Shown here: positions 14,437 through 22,657 of the stretch, piece after piece | How the letters are laid out: each line of letters begins with the position of its first letter | Position numbering within the stretch: position 1 is the first letter of the stretch | Source of the DNA: Jiangella endophytica | GTDB taxonomy: Bacteria; Actinomycetota; Actinomycetes; Jiangellales; Jiangellaceae | Reading direction: 5' to 3' | Length of the DNA: 64,000 nucleotides | Assembly: GCF_003427025.1 (NCBI RefSeq) | Contig: NZ_QVAI01000003.1 | Coordinates: forward strand, 434,001-498,000 | Made by a program: the position numbers and the translations under genes | Notes under the pieces: model-generated | The model's database searches: none | Seen by the model: the letters and a program-made list of their open reading frames with translations, nothing else | What the model was told of the DNA's origin: nothing

Positions 14437-15839
14437 GTGCACATCGTCGCCATCGGCGGCAGCGACGCCGGCATCTCCGCCGCGTTGCGCGCTCGCGAGC
14501 TGGACCCGTCGGCCGAGGTGACGTGGTGGTCGCCGACGCCTACCCGAACTTCTCCATCTGCGGGATCCCGTACTACATCTCCGGCGAGGTCGGGCACTGG
14601 TCGAACCTGGCGCACCGCACCCACGCCGACCTGGAGGCCACCGGTATGCGGCTGCGGCTGGACACCCTGGCCACCGCGATCGACGTCACCGGGCGGCGGC
14701 TCGCGCTGCGGGAGAGCGACGGCACCGAGACGACCCTGGGCTACGACGAGCTGATCGTGGGCACAGGCGCGCTGCCGGTGCGCCCGCCGATCACCGGCCT
14801 GGACGAGCTCGGCGCGGCCGACGGCGTGCACGTGCTGCACTCGATGGGCGACACGTTCGCGCTCGAGCAGAGCCTGGATCGCATCAAGCCCTCGACGGTG
14901 CTCATCGTCGGCGCCGGTGACGTCGGGCTGGAGATGGCCGAGGGATTGACCGCCCGCGGGATCGCCGTCACCCAGGTCGAGATGCTGCCCGAGGTGCTGC
15001 CCACCGTCGACGCCCGACTCGGCGCGCTGGTGCATGCCGAGCTGGACCGCCACGGCGTCACCGTCCACACGCAGTCGACCGTCACGTCGATCTCCCGCGG
15101 GGCCGCAGGCCTGCACGTCGACGCCGCGGGGCCCGACGGCGAGCCGCTCGCCTGGGACGTCGACGTCGTCCTGGTCGTGGTCGGGGTGCGCCCGGACACC
15201 GACCTGCTCGTCGCCGCCGGGGCACAGACCGGGCCGCGCGGCGCCGTCGTCGTCGACGAGACCATGGCCACCGGGCTGCCGCACGTCTGGGCCGCCGGCG
15301 ACTGCGTCGTCACCCACCACCGCCAGCTCGGCGTCACCTACTTGCCGCTGGGCACGACGGCGCACAAGCAGGGCCGGGTGGCCGGCGAGAACGCGCTCGG
15401 CGGTGCCACCCGATACGCGGGCAGCCTCGGCACCCAGGTCGTCAAGGTGTTCGACCTCGTCGCCGCCCGCACCGGACTGCGCGAGCACGAAGCGACGGTG
15501 GCCGGGTTCACGCCGGTCAGCAGCACCGCCACACCGGACGACCACAAGGCCTACTACCCGGGCGCCCAGCCCATCACCATCCGCATCACCGGCGACGCCG
15601 GCACCGGCCTGCTCCTCGGTGCCCAGCTGGTCGGGCCGCGCGGCACCGAGACCGCCAAACGCCTCGACACCTACGCCACCGCGCTGTTCCACGCCATGAC
15701 CGTCGACGCCTTCAGCGAGCTCGACCTGTCGTACACCCCGCCGCTCGGCTCACCCTGGGACGCTACCCAGATGGCCACCCAGGCCTGGGTCCGCGAGCAC
15801 CAGCTCCCGACGCAGGTGCGTGCGCTGACCCGCGGATAG
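14437..15839 (+). CDS. FAD-dependent pyridine nucleotide-disulfide oxidoreductase, CoA-disulfide-reductase-like (apparent frameshift)
   Basis: With one base restored near 14521 this is a 467-residue flavoprotein. The N-terminal HIVAIGGSDAGISAALRARE (FAD motif) lies in the frame starting at 14437; the sequence then shifts, at GTGACGTGGTGG where one base is missing, into the frame with VADAYPNFSICGIPYYISGE. The cysteine in SICGIPYY matches the single redox cysteine of CoA-disulfide reductase/NADH oxidase relatives. A second Rossmann motif (VLIVGAGDVGLEMAE), WAAGDCVVT and a C-terminal dimerisation domain follow. It starts nine bases after the aquaporin gene. Genes of this type occur in arsenic clusters; the substrate is unknown. 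The shift may be a sequencing error or real decay. Confidence 0.8.
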
Positions 15840-15905
15840 GCACGGGTCCGCCGTCGGCGCCGTTCGTACGATGTGCCGGTGGAACCCTCGGGGGAGTCCG
15901 CGCCG

Positions 15906-16715
15906 ATGGCGGACCGCGCCGCGCGGGCCGGGTGGCGTCGTCACCCGGTGGTGGTGTTGGGTGCCGGTGCCGTCGTCGGCCTCGTCGGCGGGATGATGGG
16001 GCTCGGCGGAGCCGAGTTCCGGCTGCCGCTCCTGATCGGCGTGTTCGGGTTCGCCGCACTGGCCGCGGTCATCCTGAACAAGGCGATGAGCCTTGTCGTC
16101 GTTCTCACCGCGATCCCGGCCCGCTTGATTGCGGTGCCTCTGGAGGACCTGACACCGCACTGGGACGTCGTGGTCAATCTGCTCCTCGGCAGCCTCGTCG
16201 GGGCCTGGCTGGGAGCCACCTGGGCGACGCGGGTGCGCTCGGCCACGCTCTACAGGGTTCTTGCCGTGCTGCTCGTGGCCATCGCCGCCGCTCTGGCAGC
16301 CAATCATCTCGGGCCGGCTGACGGACTCGATCTGCCAGCGGGGTTGACCGTCGTTGTCGGCGTCATGGCCGGGGTCGGGATCGGTGTGGTCGCGGCCCTC
16401 ATGGGGGTGGCTGGTGGTGAGCTGCTCATCCCGACGATCGTGCTGCTCTACGGGGTGGACATCAAGATCGCTGGAAGTCTGTCGCTGGCCGTATCACTGC
16501 CGACGATGCTGGTGGCGTTCGCCCGGTACAGCCGCGACCGCAGCTTCGTCGTCGTGCGCCAGCAGTCCCGGTTCGTCATCATCATGACGGCGGGCTCCAT
16601 CGCCGGCACCGTTATCGGTGGCCTGCTCCTGGGCGTGGTGTCCGACCTCGTCCTGATCCCCGCTCTCGTCACTCTGCTCCTGCTGTCGGCGATCAAGATC
16701 TGGCGGCATCGTTGA
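15906..16715 (+). CDS. TauE/SafE-family permease
   Basis: About 269 residues with seven to eight hydrophobic segments. The motifs GLVGGMMGLGGAEFRLPLL near the start and VVAALMGVAGGELLIPTIVLLYGVDIK in the second half are the repeated TauE/SafE signature (anion or sulfite/sulfoacetate export). The ATG at 15906 has GGGGGAG nine bases upstream; GTG codons at 15873 and 15879 are alternatives. In an arsenic locus it might move a thiolated or organic anion, but the substrate cannot be read from sequence. It is convergent with, and overlaps by 23 bases, the decayed MFS gene. Confidence 0.82.
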   Translation: MADRAARAGWRRHPVVVLGAGAVVGLVGGMMGLGGAEFRLPLLIGVFGFAALAAVILNKAMSLVVVLTAIPARLIAVPLEDLTPHWDVVVNLLLGSLVGAWLGATWATRVRSATLYRVLAVLLVAIAAALAANHLGPADGLDLPAGLTVVVGVMAGVGIGVVAALMGVAGGELLIPTIVLLYGVDIKIAGSLSLAVSLPTMLVAFARYSRDRSFVVVRQQSRFVIIMTAGSIAGTVIGGLLLGVVSDLVLIPALVTLLLLSAIKIWRHR

Positions 16716-17414
16716 TGGTTGCCGTCCCGAGTGCGATGAGGGCAGCGGCACCGGCGATCGCGGTGAGCACGGCGAACATGGCCGGGTAGGAGCCGACGGT
16801 GGCGGCGATGGCACTGCCGGCCCAGGGCGCGAGGGCCATGGCGAACGCGGTCAGTGCCGAGGCGATGGTGAGGCAGATGAACGCCCGGCTGGTCGCGACC
16901 GTGTGGACGTGGCCGTTTCGCAGTCGCGCGTGCGCTGTGTGGTCGGTGGTCGGCCATGCAGCGTTGAGGCCCAACGCGTGGCCCGGAATGGTCGTGACGG
17001 CCAGCAGCACCGCTAGGGCGAGGTAGGTCTGCCGCCAGGAGAGGTGGTCGAGCAGGGCCGCGGTGGCGGGGCGGCGGCGAACCAGCCGACACTCGGTGCG
17101 GAGGCCACTGCGAGCGTCGCGGCGACGCCGATGACCGACCCGAGCGTCATGACCCAGCGTGGGCCGTGCCGGTCGATGATCCGGCCGACCGCGATGCCGG
17201 CGACGGCCGCGACGACGAGGGCGGCCGAGAACGCCGCCGTCGTCGATGACTCGGACCAGTCGGTGCCGGTGGTGATCGCGGGCAGCGCGACCGGGAACGA
17301 GTAGTACAGGACGCCCCAGCCGACGATCTGGGTCAGGCACAAGGCGGCCAACACGCCGCGGGGACCGGCGAGCTTGGAACCGCGCTGATCCCCGCTCGGG
17401 CGGACTCGTCTCAC
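16693..17414 (-). pseudogene. MFS transporter remnant (frameshift, deletions)
   Basis: The GTG at 17414 overlaps the stop of the upstream monooxygenase gene as GTGA, so it was translationally coupled. The first 100 residues (ALCLTQIVGWGVLYYSFPVAL, AVGRIIDRHGPRW) are the start of a major facilitator transporter of the arsenic/NreB-like type. Near 17065 the match moves to another frame (LLDHLSWRQTYLALAVLLA) and ends at 16693. In total only about 240 residues remain, against about 400 in intact relatives, with transmembrane segments missing at the shift and probably again near 16830. It is non-functional as sequenced. Confidence 0.7.
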
Positions 17415-18490
17415 AGCCCGATGATCGCGTGTGCCTGCCGGACGTGCGCGGCCAGCGGCCGTGCGACGTGGTCGGCGTCGCGGCTGACACCGCGGATGGT
17501 GTTGGACGAGAACGAGCGCTGGAACTCCAGTCCCAGGTAGACCAGCCCGGGATGGGTGGTGGAGATGCCGTCGACGTGCAGCGGCAGGCCGTTCTCGTCC
17601 AGGGCGCCGAGCGGGCGCAGGTAGTCGACGCTGGGCCGATAGCCGGTAGCGAAGACGACGGCGTCGACGTGCTCGCGCTCGCCGTCCGGCCAGCTGACGC
17701 CGTCGCCGTCGAAGGCGGTGAACATCGCCCGGCGGGGGATGCGGCCGGACTCGATGCCCTCGCGATAGCGGCCGGTGTCCAGCACGAGCGGCTTTCGGAC
17801 GATGTGGCGCAGCCAGGCCGCGGGCAGGTGGTCGAAGCCGGTGACCTCGAGCCAGTGGTGCAGGTCGCGGCCGCGGACCACCTGGGGGAGGAAGTGCACC
17901 GGTGTGAGCGTGGCCAGTGTCAGGTCGGCGACGGCGGCGAGCTCGTCGGCGATCTGCACGCCCGAGTTGCCGCCGCCGACGACGATGACACGCTTGCCGG
18001 CGTACGGGGCGGGGCCGCGGTAGGTGGCGACGTGCGGCAGTTCCCCGGCGAACGATTCCTGGCCGGGCAGGTTCGGGACGATCGGGCTGCCGAACGACCC
18101 GGACGCCGCGACCACGCCCGCGGCCGACAGAGCGTCGCCGTCGGCGGTGTGCACGACGAACCCGGTGCCGTCGGCCTCCACCGCGGTCACCCGGGTGCCG
18201 GTGCGGATGTCGGCGTCGAGGTGTTGGGCGTAGCGGTCGAGGTAGTCGGCGACCTCGTCGCGGGTCGGGTAGCGGTCGGGGTCGCCGTCCATCGGGAAGC
18301 CCGGCATGGCGCTGTAGCGGGCGGGGGAGAAGACCCGCAGGCTGTCGTAGTAGTGCGGCCAGGATCCGGCCGCGCGATCGCTCGCCTCGAGGATGACGGG
18401 GTGCAGGCCGGCGTCGCGGACGGCGCGGGCCGCGGCGAGCCCGGACTGGCCGGCGCCGACGACGATCACAGGGTGTGCTGGGCTGGTCAT
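17411..18490 (-). CDS. Flavin-containing monooxygenase, ArsO-like
   Basis: A 359-residue FAD/NADPH monooxygenase. VIVVGAGQSGLAAARAV at the N-terminus binds FAD; GKRVIVVGGGNSGVQIADEL near residue 165 binds NADPH; VVFATGYRPS near 285 is the conserved ATG region. SWPHYYDSLRVFSPARYSAMPG is characteristic of the ArsO group found in ars operons. The biochemical role of ArsO is not settled; oxidation of an arsenic or thiol compound is the usual proposal. The ATG at 18490 is used; a GTG lies three bases upstream. It is divergent from arsR at 18543 across an inverted-repeat operator, and leads a two-gene operon with the broken MFS gene. Confidence 0.88.
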   Translation of the reverse strand: MTSPAHPVIVVGAGQSGLAAARAVRDAGLHPVILEASDRAAGSWPHYYDSLRVFSPARYSAMPGFPMDGDPDRYPTRDEVADYLDRYAQHLDADIRTGTRVTAVEADGTGFVVHTADGDALSAAGVVAASGSFGSPIVPNLPGQESFAGELPHVATYRGPAPYAGKRVIVVGGGNSGVQIADELAAVADLTLATLTPVHFLPQVVRGRDLHHWLEVTGFDHLPAAWLRHIVRKPLVLDTGRYREGIESGRIPRRAMFTAFDGDGVSWPDGEREHVDAVVFATGYRPSVDYLRPLGALDENGLPLHVDGISTTHPGLVYLGLEFQRSFSSNTIRGVSRDADHVARPLAAHVRQAHAIIGL

Positions 18491-18509
18491 CACGACAACG
18501 TATCGTCGA

Positions 18510-18533
18510 ATCGCGATATATCAAAATGGCGAT
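18510..18533. promoter_or_regulatory. ArsR-type operator, divergent promoter
   Basis: ATCGC and GCGAT form an inverted repeat around a 14-base AT-rich centre (GATATATCAAAATG). The site sits between the monooxygenase (start 18490) and arsR (start 18543), the place where an ArsR dimer would control both genes. Confidence 0.5.
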
Positions 18534-18542
18534 GTGTTGCGT

Positions 18543-18899
18543 ATGCTCGACGGCGTGAGCGATGTCGTCCAAGCGGGGGAGCGCAGGTCGTTGCCGCTGG
18601 TCACCGACGACTTGGCCGAGCTCGGCGACGCGACGCTCGAGTTCCTCAAGGCGCTCGCCAGTCCGGCGCGGCAGAAGATCCTGCTGCTGTTCGCTCGTGG
18701 CGCCGAGCTGTCGGTGGGGCAGATCGCCGAACTCGCCGGCATCGGCCAGTCGACCGCGTCAGAGCAGCTCAAGTTCCTGCGGCGCGGTGGCATCGTCACC
18801 TCGCGGCGCGACGGCAAGACCGTCTACTACCGCGCTGACAAGGACGGCATGGCCCGCGCGCTCGATGACCTGCAGAACTACCTCAAGGTCTGCTGCTGA
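18543..18899 (+). CDS. arsR: ArsR-family transcriptional repressor
   Basis: A 118-residue winged-helix repressor: LEFLKALASPARQKILLLFARG, GQIAELAGIGQSTASEQLKFLRRGGIV and RRDGKTVYYRAD are helices 1-5 and the wing. There is no ELCVCDL motif in helix 3; the only cysteines are the last two residues (YLKVCC), so metalloid sensing would need a C-terminal site. The GTG at 18555 is an alternative start. It is divergent from the ArsO-like gene with the operator at 18510 between, and is followed five bases later by an acetyltransferase gene. Confidence 0.88.
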   Translation: MLDGVSDVVQAGERRSLPLVTDDLAELGDATLEFLKALASPARQKILLLFARGAELSVGQIAELAGIGQSTASEQLKFLRRGGIVTSRRDGKTVYYRADKDGMARALDDLQNYLKVCC

Positions 18900-18904
18900 A
18901 CGCC

Positions 18905-19354
18905 GTGCGTCTGGTGCTGATCGAGAAGCGCCGAAGGCCCGACGACGACCGCTACACCTGGCAGCGGTTCGAGCTGAGCGAGCACTTCAACGAACGCTGG
19001 TGGAACGAGCCGCGGCTCTTCGATGACAGTGCGACCTACTTTGAGGTGCGTCTGGACGGCGTTGAGGTTGCCCGCGTCGAACTCGACGATCGGGTTGGCT
19101 TCGCCCGCGACTTCGGTGCACCCCAACTGGGTGCTGCCGCACTCGAGATCCAGTTCATCGAAGTTGCGCCTGCCTACCGTGGTAGGGGCATCGGAACCGA
19201 GGTGGTCACGCGCATCGCGGCCCTCCACCCGGGCTGCCGGCTCATGGCGCTCAGTGAGCACGCCGACGAGTTCTGGTCGTCTCTGGGGTGGCAACGTTAT
19301 GAGCGCCCTGAGCGTCATCTCCGCGGGCAGCCCCTCTACCTCCAGCCGCCCTGA
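18905..19354 (+). CDS. GNAT-family N-acetyltransferase
   Basis: A 149-residue GNAT protein. EIQFIEVAPAYRGRGIGTEVVTRI holds the acetyl-CoA motif (R-G-x-G-x-G) near residue 97, and LGWQRYERPE is the typical last strand. The GTG start lies five bases after the arsR stop, so the two are probably co-transcribed. The substrate is unknown; ars clusters sometimes carry acetyltransferases that modify organoarsenicals (ArsN), but this protein shows nothing that proves that role. It is convergent with the next arsR gene, two bases away. Confidence 0.8.
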   Translation: MRLVLIEKRRRPDDDRYTWQRFELSEHFNERWWNEPRLFDDSATYFEVRLDGVEVARVELDDRVGFARDFGAPQLGAAALEIQFIEVAPAYRGRGIGTEVVTRIAALHPGCRLMALSEHADEFWSSLGWQRYERPERHLRGQPLYLQPP

Positions 19355-19356
19355 CG

Positions 19357-19722
19357 TCACCGGCCCAATGACAGGGCGTCGCGGATGGCAACCAGGCGCT
19401 CCGGGATCACGCGGTAGTAGATCCAGGTGCCGCGACGATCTCCGGTGATCAGGCCCGCGTCGCGCAGCAGCTTGAGGTGGTGGCTGGTGGTGGCCGCCGT
19501 CTTGCCGATGCTGGCCGAGAAGTCGCAGGCGCAGACCTCGTCGGCGTTGAGCAGCATCGACAGGATCTTCACCCGGGCCGGGTCGGCCAGCGCCTTGAAC
19601 ATGCCGGCCAGCAGCGAGGCGTCGTCGTCGCTCATGGTCGAGCTTGGCGTGCAGCAGTCGTTCAGCACCGGCAGGGTGCGAGCGCTCCCCGGCGCGATAG
19701 GGCTGATCGCGGTGGTGGTCAT
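19357..19722 (-). CDS. arsR: ArsR/SmtB-family repressor with helix-3 cysteine motif
   Basis: A 121-residue repressor. An N-terminal NDCCTP pair and VCACDF in the recognition region (equivalent of ELCVCDL) provide an As(III)-binding set. LAGMFKALADPARVKILSMLL and SHHLKLLRDAGLITGDRRGTWIYYR are the winged helix. Its start faces the inverted repeat at 19785-19809 and the two small ORFs beyond, so it probably controls both itself and them. Confidence 0.9.
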   Translation of the reverse strand: MTTTAISPIAPGSARTLPVLNDCCTPSSTMSDDDASLLAGMFKALADPARVKILSMLLNADEVCACDFSASIGKTAATTSHHLKLLRDAGLITGDRRGTWIYYRVIPERLVAIRDALSLGR

Positions 19723-19784
19723 CGTCGCTCCAGGCTACCTCGGGCGATCCGCTGTTTCCATGATTCTCGAAGTTTGTTTTGACA

Positions 19785-19809
19785 TTCATCGAATCAGTGT
19801 TTAGATGAA
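19785..19809. promoter_or_regulatory. ArsR operator between arsR and the Cys-pair small ORFs
   Basis: TTCATC and GATGAA form a perfect inverted repeat with a 13-base spacer in an AT-rich patch (19755-19820) of an otherwise GC-rich locus. Further CATCGAA copies flank it. It fits an ArsR/SmtB operator for divergent transcription. Confidence 0.6.
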
Positions 19810-19863
19810 CATCGAAACAAGGTCGGTCTGTTCCGGCCCCGTGGATGTTGCCGAGGAGGCGTC

Positions 19864-20058
19864 ATGGACCCGTACCTGCCCGAGACGATGGCCGCGGAGC
19901 GCCGGCGCGACCTGTTCGCCGAGGCCGCCCGCAACCGTCTCGCCGCGTTGGCGACCTGCTGCCGCCCGGGCGCCCTAGGACGCGCGACAGCGCGTATCCG
20001 CGACGCTTGGGCAACACGTGCCGCCCGCCGCGGCACTGCCTGCTGCGTCACCACCTGA
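19864..20058 (+). CDS. Small protein with two Cys-Cys pairs, 64 residues, unknown
   Basis: Starts MDPYLPETMAAERRRDL with GAGGAGG eight bases before the ATG, an unusually strong start signal. It is Ala/Arg-rich and mostly helical in appearance, with two vicinal cysteine pairs, ATCCRP near residue 32 and TACCVTT at the end. Vicinal thiols are As(III) ligands in many sensors. It faces the As(III)-type arsR across the operator at 19785. I do not recognise the family; it could be a truncated gene, but the start signal and cysteines argue for function. Confidence 0.55.
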   Translation: MDPYLPETMAAERRRDLFAEAARNRLAALATCCRPGALGRATARIRDAWATRAARRGTACCVTT

Positions 20059-20098
20059 CCGGCGCCCCACCGCTCGTGCGTGAGGGGAGGTGACCACG

Positions 20099-20152
20099 AT
20101 GGACTGCTGCGACGACCAGACAGCGGACTGCTGCGACACCGGTTGCTGCTAA
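20099..20152 (+). CDS. 17-residue cysteine-rich peptide (MDCCDDQTADCCDTGCC)
   Basis: A mini-ORF of 17 codons with six cysteines in three vicinal pairs and five aspartates. It has one of the best ribosome binding sites in the window (GGGGAGGTGACCACG before the ATG) and ends in TAA. It is 40 bases after the 64-residue Cys-pair ORF and under the same presumed ArsR-controlled promoter. The spacing CC-x6-CC-x3-CC would bind soft metals or arsenite. Too short for homology calls; it could instead be a leader peptide or the start of a lost gene. Confidence 0.5.
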   Translation: MDCCDDQTADCCDTGCC

Positions 20153-20318
20153 CGGTCCCGACCCGCGGCGGCGCTGGCGTTGGGTCAGCGCCGCCCACCG
20201 GGGTTCGGCGCGGAGTCAGGCCGGACGCTACCGGCCCCGACCAGCTCGATTCGACAGCCTCGGGGCCTCGTCGCCGTCGACGTAGCGGACGGGGATCCCC
20301 AGGATCGAGGCCCCGGAG

Positions 20319-20543
20319 ATGGCGCCGAGCTCGTGGTTGCCCACCGTCACGCCGCGGGATCTACGGCGCACCGCGGCCAGCATCGCCATCGCCTCCGGGG
20401 CCGGCGTGCTCGCCGTCCGGAGGATGCTGGGCCACAAGGACGCCTCGATGACCCTGAATGTCTACGCGGACCTGTTCGACACGGATGCGCAGGAGCTGGC
20501 TGACCTGCTTGACCGGCTCGCGTCGGCCTGGACCCGGCTGTGA
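20319..20543 (+). pseudogene. Tyrosine recombinase (integrase) C-terminal remnant
   Basis: The 74-residue reading TPRDLRRTAASIAIASGAG, VRRMLGHKDASMTLNVYADLF is the end of a phage-type integrase: the R of HxLRxT (here D-L-R-R-T), the GH of LGHKD, and the catalytic tyrosine in NVYADL. The rest of the protein (about 300 residues) is absent. It ends 73 bases from the 3' end of the tRNA at 20616, the usual place for an integrase of a tRNA-targeted element. The sequence 20153-20318 before it shows no other recognisable part. Confidence 0.8.
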
Positions 20544-20615
20544 GGGAGCGGGGGAACGCCTGCTCACTGTGCTCACAGGGCGGCCTGAAAGTAACTGTTC
20601 AGAGGGTGTTTGTGC

Positions 20616-20692
20616 TGGTAGCCCGGGTGGGACTCGAACCCACAGACACCGCATTTTGAGTGCGGCGGCTTTGCCAATTTGCCTACCGGGCC
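20616..20692 (-). tRNA. tRNA-Leu (anticodon CAA), short variable loop
   Basis: On the minus strand the sequence folds into a cloverleaf. The acceptor stem is GGCCCGG paired with CCGGGCT, the anticodon arm is CCGCA-CTCAAAA-TGCGG (anticodon CAA), the variable loop is TGTCT, the T arm is GTGGG-TTCGAGT-CCCAC, and CCA is encoded. CAA reads the leucine codon UUG. The variable region is only five bases, whereas bacterial tRNA-Leu normally has a long variable arm, so the charging identity deserves a check. Confidence 0.9.
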
Positions 20693-20758
20693 GCGCTCTG
20701 GCGGCGACAGGGGCCCAGCCTACCCTCATCCGTAACATGCGCCGAGTAGGCTTCGCGA

Positions 20759-21370
20759 GTGACCGAAACGCCTACGCCAGCCGCGCCCGCCCGACGTGTT
20801 CTCGTCGCCGAGGACGAGTCGCTCATCCGCCTCGACCTCATCGAGATGCTGGGTGAAGAGGGCTATGAGGTGGTGGGAGAGGCCGCCGACGGCGCCAGCG
20901 CCGTCCGGCTGGCCGAGGAGCACCGCCCCGACCTCGTCGTCATGGACGTGAAGATGCCGGTGCTCGACGGCATCTCGGCCGCGGCCCGCATCGTCGAGCA
21001 GCGCATCGCGCCCGTCCTCATCCTGACCGCCTTCTCCCAGCGTGACCTCGTCGAGCGCGCCCGCGACGCGGGGGCCATGGCGTACCTGGTGAAGCCGTTC
21101 AGCAAGGCCGACCTCGTGCCGGCCATCGAGATGGCGCTGTCGCGGCACGAAGAGCTCACCCAGCTCGAGAACGAGATCGCCGACCTCAACGAGCGGCTCG
21201 AGACGCGCAAGCTGGTCGACCGCGCGAAGGGGGTCCTGCAGACGAAGTACGGGTTGAGCGAGCCCGACGCGTTCCGGTGGATCCAGAAGGCGGCCATGGA
21301 CAAGCGCACGTCCATGCGCGAGGTCGCGAAGGTCGTCCTGTCCGACACCGAGGGCGAGCCGAAGAGCTGA
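20759..21370 (+). CDS. pdtaR: ANTAR-domain response regulator PdtaR
   Basis: A 203-residue regulator with a receiver domain (acidic pocket Glu19-Asp20 in VAEDE, phospho-acceptor Asp63 in VMDVKMP, Lys112 in LVKPF) and a C-terminal ANTAR RNA-binding domain from about residue 140 (LETRKLVDRAKGVLQ, AFRWIQKAAMDKRTSMREVA). After phosphorylation by a PdtaS-type kinase it would bind paired hairpins in mRNA leaders and act as antiterminator. The GTG start lies 66 bases from the divergent tRNA. Rv1626 in M. tuberculosis has the same domain order and genomic position near polA (known). Confidence 0.93.
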   Translation: MTETPTPAAPARRVLVAEDESLIRLDLIEMLGEEGYEVVGEAADGASAVRLAEEHRPDLVVMDVKMPVLDGISAAARIVEQRIAPVLILTAFSQRDLVERARDAGAMAYLVKPFSKADLVPAIEMALSRHEELTQLENEIADLNERLETRKLVDRAKGVLQTKYGLSEPDAFRWIQKAAMDKRTSMREVAKVVLSDTEGEPKS

Positions 21371-21371
21371 C

Positions 21372-22514
21372 ATGTCGTTGCGTCGTGGCGCGGGGTGGGC
21401 CGCGCTGACGGCGGCTGCTGTCCTGCTCTCGTCCTGCGGCATGCTCGGCGCGCTGGGCGACGACGACGCGGGCGCGCAGACGGCGACCGTCGGCGTGCTG
21501 GTGCCCGGGAGCGGCTGGCAGCAGGCCGACGGCGAGGCGGTGCTGGCGGCGGTCCGCGCCGCCGTCGAGGAGACGGCGGGCGACATCGCGGGCTGGACGG
21601 TCGAGGTGGTCGCCGTCGACGAGGGTGAGAAGGGCGAGGCGACGGCCGACGCCGTCACGGAGCTGGTCGACGGCGACGCTGTCGCGGTGGTCGGCGGGCT
21701 GAACACGCGGGCCGTGCGGGCGGCACAGCCGGTCCTCGACGACGACGACGTGCTGTTCGTGTCGCCGGCCGACGTCGTGCCGGCGCACACCCTGGGCGCC
21801 GACCCGAGCGCCCCGTTGCGGCCGTACCGCTCCTACTTCCGCACGGCGATCGGCGCCGAGCCGCCGGCCGCGGCGCTGGCCAGGTACGCCGTCAGCGGGT
21901 TGCGGGCGGAGTCCGTCGCCGTCGTCGACGGGGGAGACGCCGCCGAGGCGCGGGCGTTCACCGAGACCGTCGACGACCTCGGCGGCACGGTCGTGGCCAG
22001 TGGTACCGACGTCGCCACCGTCATCGCGAAGGCGAAGACCGAGGGCGCCACCGCCGTGTTCGTGGCCGGCGACCGGGAGGTCGCGGCCCGGGTCGACCGG
22101 CAGGTCCGCAGCTCACGGCTGGAGGCGACCCTGCTGGGCGCGACGGCGTTCGGCGGTGACTTCGCCGACGACGCGGCCTCCGGCGCGGTGCGGGCGCGAC
22201 CGGCCGAGCTCGACGCGACGGCCGGGGTGCGGTCGGGCCGGCTGGCCGATGAGATCGGCGTCGCGCTGGGGGAGTTCGGCGCCGCCGCCTACGACGCCGG
22301 GACGGCGGTGGGCACGGTGCTGGCGCGCTGTCTTCCCCCGGCCAGTTCGGCGTCGTCGGCCCGCCGCGGCTGCCTGGGCGAGATGAGTCAACTGGACTTC
22401 GCCGGAGCCACGGGAGAGGTCTCGTTCGACGGGTTCGGCGACCGCGCCGGCGGCGGCGTGCGGTTCAGCGTACTGCGCGACGGAGCCTGGGAAGTCGTGG
22501 GTGTTGACGGCTGA
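21372..22514 (+). CDS. Lipoprotein of the Leu/Ile/Val-binding receptor family
   Basis: A 380-residue exported protein with lipobox LLSSCGML (Cys17 region) and a type I periplasmic-binding fold: TVGVLVPGSGWQQADGEAVLAAV, DAVAVVGGLNTRAVRAAQPVL, VLFVSPADVVPAHTL. It starts one base after the pdtaR stop, so it is probably co-transcribed. It differs from the clear LivK that follows and is shorter at the ligand-binding loops, so it may be a diverged receptor. Ligand unknown. Confidence 0.8.
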   Translation: MSLRRGAGWAALTAAAVLLSSCGMLGALGDDDAGAQTATVGVLVPGSGWQQADGEAVLAAVRAAVEETAGDIAGWTVEVVAVDEGEKGEATADAVTELVDGDAVAVVGGLNTRAVRAAQPVLDDDDVLFVSPADVVPAHTLGADPSAPLRPYRSYFRTAIGAEPPAAALARYAVSGLRAESVAVVDGGDAAEARAFTETVDDLGGTVVASGTDVATVIAKAKTEGATAVFVAGDREVAARVDRQVRSSRLEATLLGATAFGGDFADDAASGAVRARPAELDATAGVRSGRLADEIGVALGEFGAAAYDAGTAVGTVLARCLPPASSASSARRGCLGEMSQLDFAGATGEVSFDGFGDRAGGGVRFSVLRDGAWEVVGVDG

Positions 22515-22657
22515 TGTCCAAGGTCACAGTGTCCTAACAAGATGATCCTGGTTCGCCACCACTACTACGTTTAGGCCCTTCCACGGCATAGGTTTCGGAA
22601 ATCATCGCAGACCAAACCGGCGGCCGACGGCGGCCGGCTCGGCGAAGGAGACAACTC

